Assembly (NCBI RefSeq): GCF_044797955.1
Contig: NZ_CP085211.1
Location: 1,364,001 to 1,428,000, forward strand
DNA from: Idiomarina seosinensis_A
GTDB lineage: Bacteria > Pseudomonadota > Gammaproteobacteria > Enterobacterales > Alteromonadaceae
DNA: 64,000 nt
Direction: 5' to 3'
Part shown: piece after piece, positions 17,626 through 24,563 of the stretch
Layout: every line of letters starts with the position of its first letter
Position numbering within the stretch: position 1 is the stretch's first letter
Notes under the pieces: generated by a model
Database searches by the model: none
What the model was told of the DNA's origin: nothing
What the model saw: the letters and a program-made list of their open reading frames with translations, nothing else
Position numbers and translations under genes: made by a program

Positions 17626-19088
17626 TAAAAAGGTCCCTCTAAGGTGTCCATGCCAACATAAATTGATTTGGTCTGGGTATAGGATTTCAGTGTTTCAACG
17701 CCGTTTTCGCGCCCAATACCTGATTCTTTATAACCACCAACAGGCATTTCGGCCGGCGAATTGCCCCAGGCGTTAATCCAGCAAATACCTGCCTCCAGGC
17801 GGGCAATAACACGATGGGCGCGACGAATATCGCTGGTAAAGATACCGGCAGCGAGCCCATAACGTGTGTTATTAGCTCTTTTAATCACATCGTCCTCATC
17901 GCTGAACGTTAGCACGGACATTACCGGACCAAAAATCTCTTCCTGCACAATTTTCATATCATCCGTGCAGTCGGTAAAAATTGTTGGCTCGATAAAATTA
18001 CCGCCTTCAAAGTTTTGCGGTTTTAGTTGTGCGCCGCCACAGGCCAGAGTCGCACCCTCGTCGCTACCATGCTTGATATATTCCAGCACCCGGGCTAAGT
18101 GTTGCGCTGAAATCAAGGCGCCCAGATTGGTATCCGGATTCATCGGATCACCGACCACAATGTTGCGCTGTGTCCGTTCCAGCAACTGCTGCATAAATTG
18201 TTGGTACACCGATTCATGAACATAAACCCGTGTGCCATTAGTACAGACTTCACCCTGCGTATAAAAGTTAGCCAGCATGGCACCGGTCACCGCTTCGTTA
18301 ATATCGGCGTCCTCGAAAACAACCAATGGTGACTTGCCGCCCAGCTCCATCGTCACTTGTTTTAGTGTGCCGGCAGCAGCAGCCATGACTTTCTTGCCGG
18401 TACCGACCTCGCCGGTGAGAGAGACTTTGGCAACTTCACTGTGTTCAGTCAGATAGTTACCCACTTTGCCATCACCATGCACAACGTTAAAAACGCCCTG
18501 CGGCACACCGGCAGCGGTAAATATCTCAGCTAAAAGACAAGCGCCACGTGGCGTTTCTTCCGAAGGTTTAAAAATCATCGCATTGCCGGCAGCCAGTGCA
18601 GCTGCCGACTTCCAACAGGCTATTTGTAAAGGATAATTCCAGGCACCAATACCAAAACAAACTCCCAGTGGCTCGTGTCGAGTGTAAAAAAAGTCATTAC
18701 CAATGGGCTGCTGCGAGCCCATCATTGACTGACTCAGATTGGCAAAATACTCGATAGCGTCAGCGCCTGTCTGCACATCAACTTCTACCGCTTCCTGCCA
18801 TGGCTTACCGGTGTCCAGTACTTCAATCCGGGCCAGTTCGTCATTACGCTCTCGCAACATCGAAGCCGCTTTTTGTAAAATACGCGCGCGCTCAACTGCC
18901 GTCATCGCTGCCCACTGTGCCTGCCCTTGACAAGCGCTGACAATCGCCTGTTCCAGTAAGGCCGGGCTGGCTTCCTCTACCAGGTACAGCGTCTCTCCGG
19001 TTGCAGGGTAAATAACGTCAAAAAGGTCAGCGTTACCCTGCTGTTGGTATTTTCCATGAATGTAATTTGAAATCACAGAAGTTGACAA
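17625..19088 (-). CDS. betB: Betaine aldehyde dehydrogenase BetB
   Basis: 487 residues, full aldehyde-dehydrogenase length. Catalytic Glu lies in TMELGGKSPLVVFEDAD and catalytic Cys in FYTQGEVCTNGTRVYV; the NAD-binding motif SLTGEVGTGKKVM and the IFGPVMSVLTF segment are present. The N-terminal YIHGKYQQQ and the ENGVETLKSYTQTKSIYVGM C-terminus are typical of BetB. It converts betaine aldehyde to the osmoprotectant glycine betaine. It begins 36 bases after betI and is fused by a one-base overlap to betA. Confidence 0.95.
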   Translation of the reverse strand: MSTSVISNYIHGKYQQQGNADLFDVIYPATGETLYLVEEASPALLEQAIVSACQGQAQWAAMTAVERARILQKAASMLRERNDELARIEVLDTGKPWQEAVEVDVQTGADAIEYFANLSQSMMGSQQPIGNDFFYTRHEPLGVCFGIGAWNYPLQIACWKSAAALAAGNAMIFKPSEETPRGACLLAEIFTAAGVPQGVFNVVHGDGKVGNYLTEHSEVAKVSLTGEVGTGKKVMAAAAGTLKQVTMELGGKSPLVVFEDADINEAVTGAMLANFYTQGEVCTNGTRVYVHESVYQQFMQQLLERTQRNIVVGDPMNPDTNLGALISAQHLARVLEYIKHGSDEGATLACGGAQLKPQNFEGGNFIEPTIFTDCTDDMKIVQEEIFGPVMSVLTFSDEDDVIKRANNTRYGLAAGIFTSDIRRAHRVIARLEAGICWINAWGNSPAEMPVGGYKESGIGRENGVETLKSYTQTKSIYVGMDTLEGPF

Positions 19089-19124
19089 ATCGAGCTCCTT
19101 TAATTTTACTCTTTACAAAAATAG

Positions 19125-19712
19125 CTACTGACGAGTCTCAATACCTTGCTCTGTCAGTAGTTTTGTTACAAACGCTTTGCAATAGGCTTTTGCATCATCA
19201 AAGCCACGCTCTTGCTGGCGGCTTAACGCACAGCGCAACCAGAAGCCATCAATTAAGGCCGCCGTCATTTGCGCTGCTTCGTGTGCTTGTTGTTTGGGTA
19301 ACAGTTGTCTAAAACTGTAGCGCAGGTTGGTGAGTAACCGGCGCTTATTGACTTCCTGCAGCCGGGATAATCCCTCGTCATGCATCGACTCCCCCCAAAA
19401 ACTCAGCCAGGTTTTGGTGCTGGGTAATGACTGCTGAATATCGGCAAAGTTAAGATCAACAATTTTCATTAACCGCAAGACCGGATCTGCTGGTGAGCTT
19501 TCCAGTTTAAGCCGTGACAATAAGTACCTGACCGTGGCCTCAATCAATGCCTGTTTGCCACCAAAATAGTGGCTGATAATACCTGATGACAAACCGGCTT
19601 TTTTCGCAATTGCGCTAATCGTTGTTGATTTCAGACCAACTTCGGCGACCACATCGATGGTCGCATCGATTAACTGCTGTCTTCTGACAGGATGCATCCC
19701 TACCTTGGGCAT
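19125..19712 (-). CDS. betI: TetR-family repressor BetI
   Basis: 195 residues. It matches E. coli BetI along its length, including MPKVGMHPVRRQQLIDATID, the TetR HTH ISAIAKKAGLSSGIISHYFGGKQALIEAT, and the ligand-domain motif KTWLSFWGESMH. BetI represses choline uptake and oxidation genes and releases DNA when choline is present. The gene starts only 8 bases after the PhoD-like gene stop, with AGAGG as ribosome site inside that gap, so it has no promoter region of its own directly upstream. Its probable operator is the ATTGA-N4-TCAAT palindrome ahead of the TonB receptor gene at 23282-23301. Confidence 0.95.
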   Translation of the reverse strand: MPKVGMHPVRRQQLIDATIDVVAEVGLKSTTISAIAKKAGLSSGIISHYFGGKQALIEATVRYLLSRLKLESSPADPVLRLMKIVDLNFADIQQSLPSTKTWLSFWGESMHDEGLSRLQEVNKRRLLTNLRYSFRQLLPKQQAHEAAQMTAALIDGFWLRCALSRQQERGFDDAKAYCKAFVTKLLTEQGIETRQ

Positions 19713-19720
19713 GAGTACCT

Positions 19721-20776
19721 CTAATTATCATATGGCTCTAAGGTGGATAAGCGAAATTTATGTTGACTGAAAATTTCGCCATCGACGTCTTTAAGCGATA
19801 AAGATACTAAGGGATCCTCTTTTTCCCAATCAATTTCTACCGAGCCATAGTTCACATTGGCGGTATATTGTCCAATTCGATGCTTATTCGGACTAACCTG
19901 CTTCCATTCTTGTGTCAGGCCAGAGCTTGTCACTTCCCAAAGCGGATAATCCAGGTTTTCATCGTAGTAGCTAAACTCACCCCAGTGAGTATCTCCGCTG
20001 ACTAAAATAACGCCATTGACGCGATGCTTTTTAATCAGATCAAACAAGCGTTGACGGTCACCCGGAAAGTTCGCCCACGACTCCCAACCGGTAAAATCTG
20101 CCAGCAACTGCAGACTCGATGCAATAATTTTGACCCGTGATGGCTTTTTCAGCTCCTCTTCCAGCCATTGCCATTGTTTTTCACCGAGCATGCTTTTCTG
20201 CCGATCATCGTGCTTCACATAAGGACCGAGGTTATTCGGCGCTCGCTCTTCAGCGTACTGCTGCCGCGTGACATGATTTAGATCATCGCGATTCCAGCGT
20301 AAATCCGGCAGAATGACGTGAATTTTTTGTTCGCCTTCGCCATACATGGTTGAGGTGTATATGCCATCTTCACGTTGGCGCCGCTCTGAATCTTCGGGTA
20401 CATCCCAGAAGTCGAGCATAATTTGCCGCGACTGCTCTTTTTTCGGGTAATCTTTGCCGGCATCGTTTTCGCCGTAATCATGATCATCCCAGATGGCCAG
20501 CGTCCGAGTTTCCGCAACTAAACGCTGAAAACGCTCCTTAGCCCCTAATTTTTCGTATTTTTCCTTCAATTCCTGCATATTCTCGGTATCACCATAGATA
20601 TTGTCCCCAAGGAATAAAAAAACCTGTGGGTCATCGGCTATGATGCTATCGAGAATAGGCATGTCTTTGTCTTGGTGCGAGCACGATCCAAAACTAATGT
20701 GAGAGATGGTTTCCCCAGCTATCGCTGTCGAGCTGAGCGTCGCCAGGACTGCTGCAAAAAGACTTAACTTGCGCAT
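19721..20776 (-). CDS. PhoD-like secreted metallophosphoesterase
   Basis: About 351 residues from the ATG at 20776. That start is chosen because AAGGAATC precedes it and it begins a clean signal peptide, MRKLSLFAAVLATLSSTAIA; the longer frame from 20839 would run through the terminator hairpin. The mature protein has the PhoD-like metallophosphatase signature: ISFGSCSHQ, FLFLGDNIYGD, LAIWDDHDYGEND, IASSLQLL and VILVSGDTHWGE. Family members are periplasmic or secreted phosphodiesterases, and the family includes phospholipase D enzymes that release choline from phosphatidylcholine. Between a TonB-dependent receptor gene and betI, the likely role is release of choline (or phosphate) from choline phosphoesters. 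That specificity is inference; a phosphate-scavenging role independent of choline is possible. Confidence 0.85.
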   Translation of the reverse strand: MRKLSLFAAVLATLSSTAIAGETISHISFGSCSHQDKDMPILDSIIADDPQVFLFLGDNIYGDTENMQELKEKYEKLGAKERFQRLVAETRTLAIWDDHDYGENDAGKDYPKKEQSRQIMLDFWDVPEDSERRQREDGIYTSTMYGEGEQKIHVILPDLRWNRDDLNHVTRQQYAEERAPNNLGPYVKHDDRQKSMLGEKQWQWLEEELKKPSRVKIIASSLQLLADFTGWESWANFPGDRQRLFDLIKKHRVNGVILVSGDTHWGEFSYYDENLDYPLWEVTSSGLTQEWKQVSPNKHRIGQYTANVNYGSVEIDWEKEDPLVSLSLKDVDGEIFSQHKFRLSTLEPYDN

Positions 20777-20799
20777 AAAAGATTCCTTTTCATAAACGT

Positions 20800-20835
20800 A
20801 AAAAAAAGCGGGAGCCGGAAAGCCGGTTCCCGCTT
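20800..20835 (-). terminator. Rho-independent terminator/attenuator between the TonB receptor and PhoD genes
   Basis: GCGGGAGCCGG (20808-20818) pairs with CCGGTTCCCGC (20823-20833) at 10 of 11 positions around a four-base loop. On the minus strand it is followed by a run of eight T residues (20800-20807). It starts 10 bases past the receptor stop. Since phoD begins 24 bases further on, any transcript of phoD-betIBA from the receptor promoter must read through it. Confidence 0.85.
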
Positions 20836-20844
20836 CCAATTTAT

Positions 20845-23208
20845 TTAAAACGTGAACTTAGCGTTTAAAGCTGCAACCCGTGGTGCACCAATCCAGGCTG
20901 CGCCCGGAGCAATGGTACCAAGATAGCTTTCATCAAACACATTGTTGATGGTAAAACGGAATTCTACCGATTCAATGCCGCCACCGATATCATAGGCAGT
21001 GGTACCAAGGTACAAATCACTGACCGTATAAGAGTCGGTTTTTGCTGTGTTTGCCTGGTCAAGATAACGCTCACCAACGTATTTAGTACTGAACCCGGCA
21101 AAGTAGCCTTCCTTACTGTAATCAAAACTTACCGAGGCCATATCATCGGCGCTGGCAATTACCGTATTTCCGGCAAATGCTTTATCGATGTAAGTCGAGT
21201 CGTTTTTCGTGTAAGAAACGTAGACGCCCCAGTTTTCAGTCAACTGATAATCCAGTGACGCTTCAATACCGTCGGATTCAACACCGCCGTCATTGACGTA
21301 ACCGCCGGCTGCGGCTTCTAAGAAGTCAATGCCGTCAACGTCTTCGTTGCTGATAAAAGTGATGCGGTTATCAAAAGAAATATCATAATAGGTTAAGCTG
21401 GCGTTCAGACCCGGCGATGAGTAACGCAGACCCAAATCAATGTTTTCTGCCGTTTCGGCTTCAACCTGACTAAGGTCGGTGTCATCACGCTCCAACACAC
21501 CATCTTTGATGGCGGCAAAGTTTTCTGCGTAGCCACCAAATACTTCCAGACCACGAACAGCCGGAATCGGCGCGACAAAACCCGCTGAAACCAATACATC
21601 TGAGTCTGAATTAACATCTAAGTCGTTACTGCTGTCAAACTGGTCGTCTTTAGCCACGTCGACATTAAATTGCTTCAGGCCTAAACGCAGTTTTGCAAAC
21701 CCGGTATCGATCTCGTTTTCCAGGTAGTACATCAACGTATCAACAGGAAACTCGCGGTCAAACTGGATCCAGTAAGGATTGTTTTCCCAGCGATCACTGG
21801 TAGCGGAATCTGTCAGTTTGTGCCAGCTGCGGTACTCTTCGCGCTGATAATCTTCATACCAGAAACCACCGCGCAGGGTATTGTCCATGCCACTGACTGT
21901 AGTATCCCAGATAAAGTCACCGTTGATACCATAGCGATCTTTGTTGTAGTTGGTATGTCGGTGAGACGATACAGGAACAGCTCCGGGACCATAGCAATCC
22001 GGATCAAAGGCTGCACCGGCACCGCCATAAGGGAAGGTAATCGAACTTTCACAGCCTGCTTCCGGCTGTAATGAGCGGCCTTCGCGGTCAACAAAGTAAA
22101 TTTGGCCAAGTGGTGAGCCGCCATTTACTGTGGTGCTGGTATCCAGCTCGGAGTGCGGATTACCGGCACCGTCATCAGTTACGTCAACGACATAATAAGG
22201 AATCCAGTCGCCGCGGCCCTCATTATGGTGGTAGTACGCATTACCCTTTAATTGCAGGTTGCCGATGTTTGTGGTGCCTTTTAAATAACCAAACATGTTT
22301 TCACGGTGAGTCACCCAGCCCTTACGGTAAGCTTGATCCTGGTATGGCACGCCGGTCCAGTTGGGGATTAGGCCGTCCCACTGTTTATTCGACTCATACT
22401 GATTGACACCATAAACACGCTGATAGGTATATTCGCGCGCGTCATCGTAAGTAAAGTAACCTTCCAGGTCGATATCGGCGATGCGGCTAACAATCTTACC
22501 GGCAAAGTGATCACGTGTATTGGTTGCGACTTCGTCCATCCAGTCGGTGTTTTCCTGGCTGGAAAAACTAACCCAGGCGTAGGTGTCTTTAGCAATTTCA
22601 CCAGTTTCGTGGCGAACAAAAAATTTCTGTGCGCTGTTTTCGCCTAAGGTCGTGCTAACGACAGTTTGCTGCTCGAAAGACGGGTTGATGGTTTCAAAAT
22701 TAATGGTACCACCCAGTGCTTCGTGTGAACGGGAAGCAACATCTGAGGTACCCTGAGAAACCTGCACTGTCGCCAGGTTTTCAGAATCGATAAAACGGTT
22801 TGCTTTAGTACCACCGCCGTAGTTCGAATTACCGTTGGCGATGCCGTCGATAGTCATACCAATTTGTTGGTGACTTAAGTCAATTTGAAAACCACGCATC
22901 GAGATGCTGGTCGACCATTCGTCGGAACCGAAGGGGTCGCCTTCGTTAACCAAAACACCCGGCAGGTTGTCAATCACTGACAACGCACTGGTCATTGGCG
23001 TCTGCTGCATTTTCATTTCTTCAGCAGTTGTATTGTTTGCATACGAAACACTGCGTCCAGTTACCTGGATCTGTTCCATACGTTCTTCTTCTGCTTTTTG
23101 TTCTTCACTGGATTGCTGCTGATTATCCTGAGCAAGCACAGAGGTGCTTACTGCTGACAGTACTGCAAGCGCCAGAAGGCTCGGTTTCATTGGTGCGTGT
23201 AGCTTCAT
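20845..23208 (-). CDS. TonB-dependent outer-membrane receptor
   Basis: 787 residues with a signal peptide (MKPSLLALAVLSAVSTSVLA), a Gln/Glu-rich linker, and a plug domain: MEQIQVTGRSVSYANN, PMTSALSVIDNLPGVLVNEGDPFG, ISMRGFQ, IGMTIDGIANGNSNYGGG, VQVSQGTSDVASRSHEALGGTINF. A 22-strand-type barrel follows (DLGLRYSSPGLNASLTYYDISFDNR, DYQLTENWGVYVSYTKND) and ends ...RVAALNAKFTF with a terminal phenylalanine, as outer-membrane barrels require. The ligand is not identifiable from sequence. Position just upstream of phoD-betI-betB-betA, plus a BetI-type operator in its promoter, points to a choline-containing compound. Receptors with such plugs in marine proteobacteria also carry phosphate esters or sugars. 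Confidence 0.9.
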   Translation of the reverse strand: MKLHAPMKPSLLALAVLSAVSTSVLAQDNQQQSSEEQKAEEERMEQIQVTGRSVSYANNTTAEEMKMQQTPMTSALSVIDNLPGVLVNEGDPFGSDEWSTSISMRGFQIDLSHQQIGMTIDGIANGNSNYGGGTKANRFIDSENLATVQVSQGTSDVASRSHEALGGTINFETINPSFEQQTVVSTTLGENSAQKFFVRHETGEIAKDTYAWVSFSSQENTDWMDEVATNTRDHFAGKIVSRIADIDLEGYFTYDDAREYTYQRVYGVNQYESNKQWDGLIPNWTGVPYQDQAYRKGWVTHRENMFGYLKGTTNIGNLQLKGNAYYHHNEGRGDWIPYYVVDVTDDGAGNPHSELDTSTTVNGGSPLGQIYFVDREGRSLQPEAGCESSITFPYGGAGAAFDPDCYGPGAVPVSSHRHTNYNKDRYGINGDFIWDTTVSGMDNTLRGGFWYEDYQREEYRSWHKLTDSATSDRWENNPYWIQFDREFPVDTLMYYLENEIDTGFAKLRLGLKQFNVDVAKDDQFDSSNDLDVNSDSDVLVSAGFVAPIPAVRGLEVFGGYAENFAAIKDGVLERDDTDLSQVEAETAENIDLGLRYSSPGLNASLTYYDISFDNRITFISNEDVDGIDFLEAAAGGYVNDGGVESDGIEASLDYQLTENWGVYVSYTKNDSTYIDKAFAGNTVIASADDMASVSFDYSKEGYFAGFSTKYVGERYLDQANTAKTDSYTVSDLYLGTTAYDIGGGIESVEFRFTINNVFDESYLGTIAPGAAWIGAPRVAALNAKFTF

Positions 23209-23278
23209 TTCTTTGCGTCCTATGGTTCAAGTGCTAGATGCTATCTAAGACTAACGTGTGAATGTTACAGACGCATGT

Positions 23279-23307
23279 ATGTTAATTGACTGTTCAATTA
23301 AAATCAA
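23279..23307 (-). promoter_or_regulatory. Promoter of the TonB receptor operon with BetI-type operator in its spacer
   Basis: On the minus strand, TTGATT (23302-23307) and TAACAT (23279-23284) are 17 bases apart and resemble -35/-10 boxes at four of six positions each. The spacer holds a perfect inverted repeat, TTAATTGA-N4-TCAATTAA (23282-23301). Its core, ATTGA-N4-TCAAT, matches the BetI operator form ATTGAACGTTCAAT that I recall from other gammaproteobacteria, except in the centre. Repressor bound here would block RNA polymerase directly. Predicted start is near 23272, about 64 bases ahead of the ATG. Confidence 0.65.
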
Positions 23308-23346
23308 ATTACAGTTTGAAGTCGAACTAATTTCTACGGCATAAAC

Positions 23347-23724
23347 TTATTTTATCGAGCACTGCTGGCAGCGTTCTTTGCCAGTTAATAAGCGTGAAAT
23401 ACGGTTGCGGTGTTTAGCAAAAAATAAGTAAAACTTGTCGGCAAACCAACGAATACCGGGCCAGCGCAGCGGTGCGGTTAACCAGCCCCTGCCTACTTCA
23501 GACCAGGCAGCATGGGTAACATCCAGCCCGTAAATCATCTGCCCGTTATCTAGCTGTCCGTGCAGATAATTATTAGCCTCACTGACATCAATGGCCGGAA
23601 ACCGTTGGTTAAAATCTTCTTCATTAATGTTTTCGAATTGGATCCGGCCGTTACTATCAAGCCGCTTTAAGTGGCGCATTTCCTTCACGCATAAAGGACA
23701 GCCACCATCGTAAAAAATAATCAC
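23347..23724 (-). CDS. DCC-family (DUF393) thiol-disulfide oxidoreductase-like protein
   Basis: 125 residues starting with the family hallmark MIIFYDGGCPLCVKEMRHLKRLD: a thioredoxin-like strand followed by a CPLC redox motif. The middle (THAAWSEVGRGWLTAPLRWPGIRWFADKFYLFFAKHRNRISRLL) is typical for the family, and a CQQC pair ends the protein. The physiological role of the family is not settled. It is divergent from the racemase gene across a 143-base gap and separated from the TonB receptor gene (same strand) by that gene's promoter. Confidence 0.88.
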   Translation of the reverse strand: MIIFYDGGCPLCVKEMRHLKRLDSNGRIQFENINEEDFNQRFPAIDVSEANNYLHGQLDNGQMIYGLDVTHAAWSEVGRGWLTAPLRWPGIRWFADKFYLFFAKHRNRISRLLTGKERCQQCSIK

Positions 23725-23867
23725 TTAGAGCTCCTGCAATGGATTGTGAACCTTGTTATACGGGTGCGACCCTGACCTGGGTTCATTGGCGGCACTTAAC
23801 TGTCTTTTCAGGTCACTTAACGTTATGCTAAAAATATTCTGTATTGCCATTAAAAATGAGATGAGCC

Positions 23868-24563
23868 ATGAAAACTATCGGCATTATTGGCGGGATGAGC
23901 TGGACTTCCAGCAGCAGTTATTACCGCCGCCTGAATCAACTGATTAACGAGCAGCTGGGCGGCCTGCACAGTGCCGAACTGATCCTGGTCAGTGTTGATT
24001 TTGCGGTCATTGAAGAGCTACAACAACAAAATGACTGGCAGGCCGCCGGCGAGCACCTTGCACTGGCGGCCCGGCAACTGGAAAAAGCAGGCGCCGAAGC
24101 CATTGTTATTGCGACGAATACTATGCATAAAGTGGCGGACCACATTGAGAGGGCCGTCGACCTGCCGTTAATCCATATTGTCGATGCATTAGCCAAAACG
24201 CTGCAGCAAAACGCCGTTAAAACAGCAGGACTTTTGGGGACACGCTTCACTATGCAGCAGGAGTTTTACAAAAAGCGGCTGCAGCAAAATAAAATTCAGG
24301 TCGTTATACCCAAAGAAGAGGCCATTGAACGTGTCGACCGCATTATATTTAGTGAGCTCTGTCAGGGGCAGTTTACTCCGTCGGCAAAGCACTATTATCT
24401 ACAGGTTGTTGATGAGCTCTCTGCCCGGGGTGCTGAAGCCATTATTCTTGGCTGCACCGAAATTGGACTGCTGATCAGCCAAAAAGACAGCGCCCTGCCT
24501 TTGTTTGACACCACCGAAGTCCACTGCCAGGCGATTGTCGACTGGATGTTAAACCAGAGTTAA
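23868..24563 (+). CDS. Aspartate/glutamate racemase family protein (YgeA-like)
   Basis: 231 residues, close to E. coli YgeA over the whole length (KTIGIIGGMSW, GGLHSAELIL, VIATNTMHKVADHIE, LLGTRFTMQQEFYKKRL, ILGCTEIGLLI). Two-base racemases of this family normally use two cysteines. Here the first position is Thr83 (ATNTMHK in place of CNT) and the second is Cys196 (LGCTEI). This Thr/Cys pair is the arrangement described for the E. coli L-specific enzyme, so it is a real subtype rather than a broken gene. The 3' end overlaps the 3' end of sbcC on the other strand by 15 bases. Confidence 0.88.
   Translation: MKTIGIIGGMSWTSSSSYYRRLNQLINEQLGGLHSAELILVSVDFAVIEELQQQNDWQAAGEHLALAARQLEKAGAEAIVIATNTMHKVADHIERAVDLPLIHIVDALAKTLQQNAVKTAGLLGTRFTMQQEFYKKRLQQNKIQVVIPKEEAIERVDRIIFSELCQGQFTPSAKHYYLQVVDELSARGAEAIILGCTEIGLLISQKDSALPLFDTTEVHCQAIVDWMLNQS

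Noticed and set aside
20776..20839. Upstream ATG at 20839 for the PhoD-like protein
   Set aside because: It would run through the terminator hairpin and place a non-hydrophobic extension ahead of a clear signal peptide; ATG 20776 has a proper ribosome site.
23264..23281. Possible Pho box ahead of the TonB receptor gene (GTTACAG-N4-ATGTATG)
   Set aside because: One half matches well but the other matches at only four of seven positions, and it overlaps the -10 region; too weak to claim phosphate control.
23868..24563. Racemase as an inactivated gene because the first active-site Cys is absent
   Set aside because: Thr at this position with Cys at the second is a known natural arrangement in the YgeA group, and the rest of the protein is intact.
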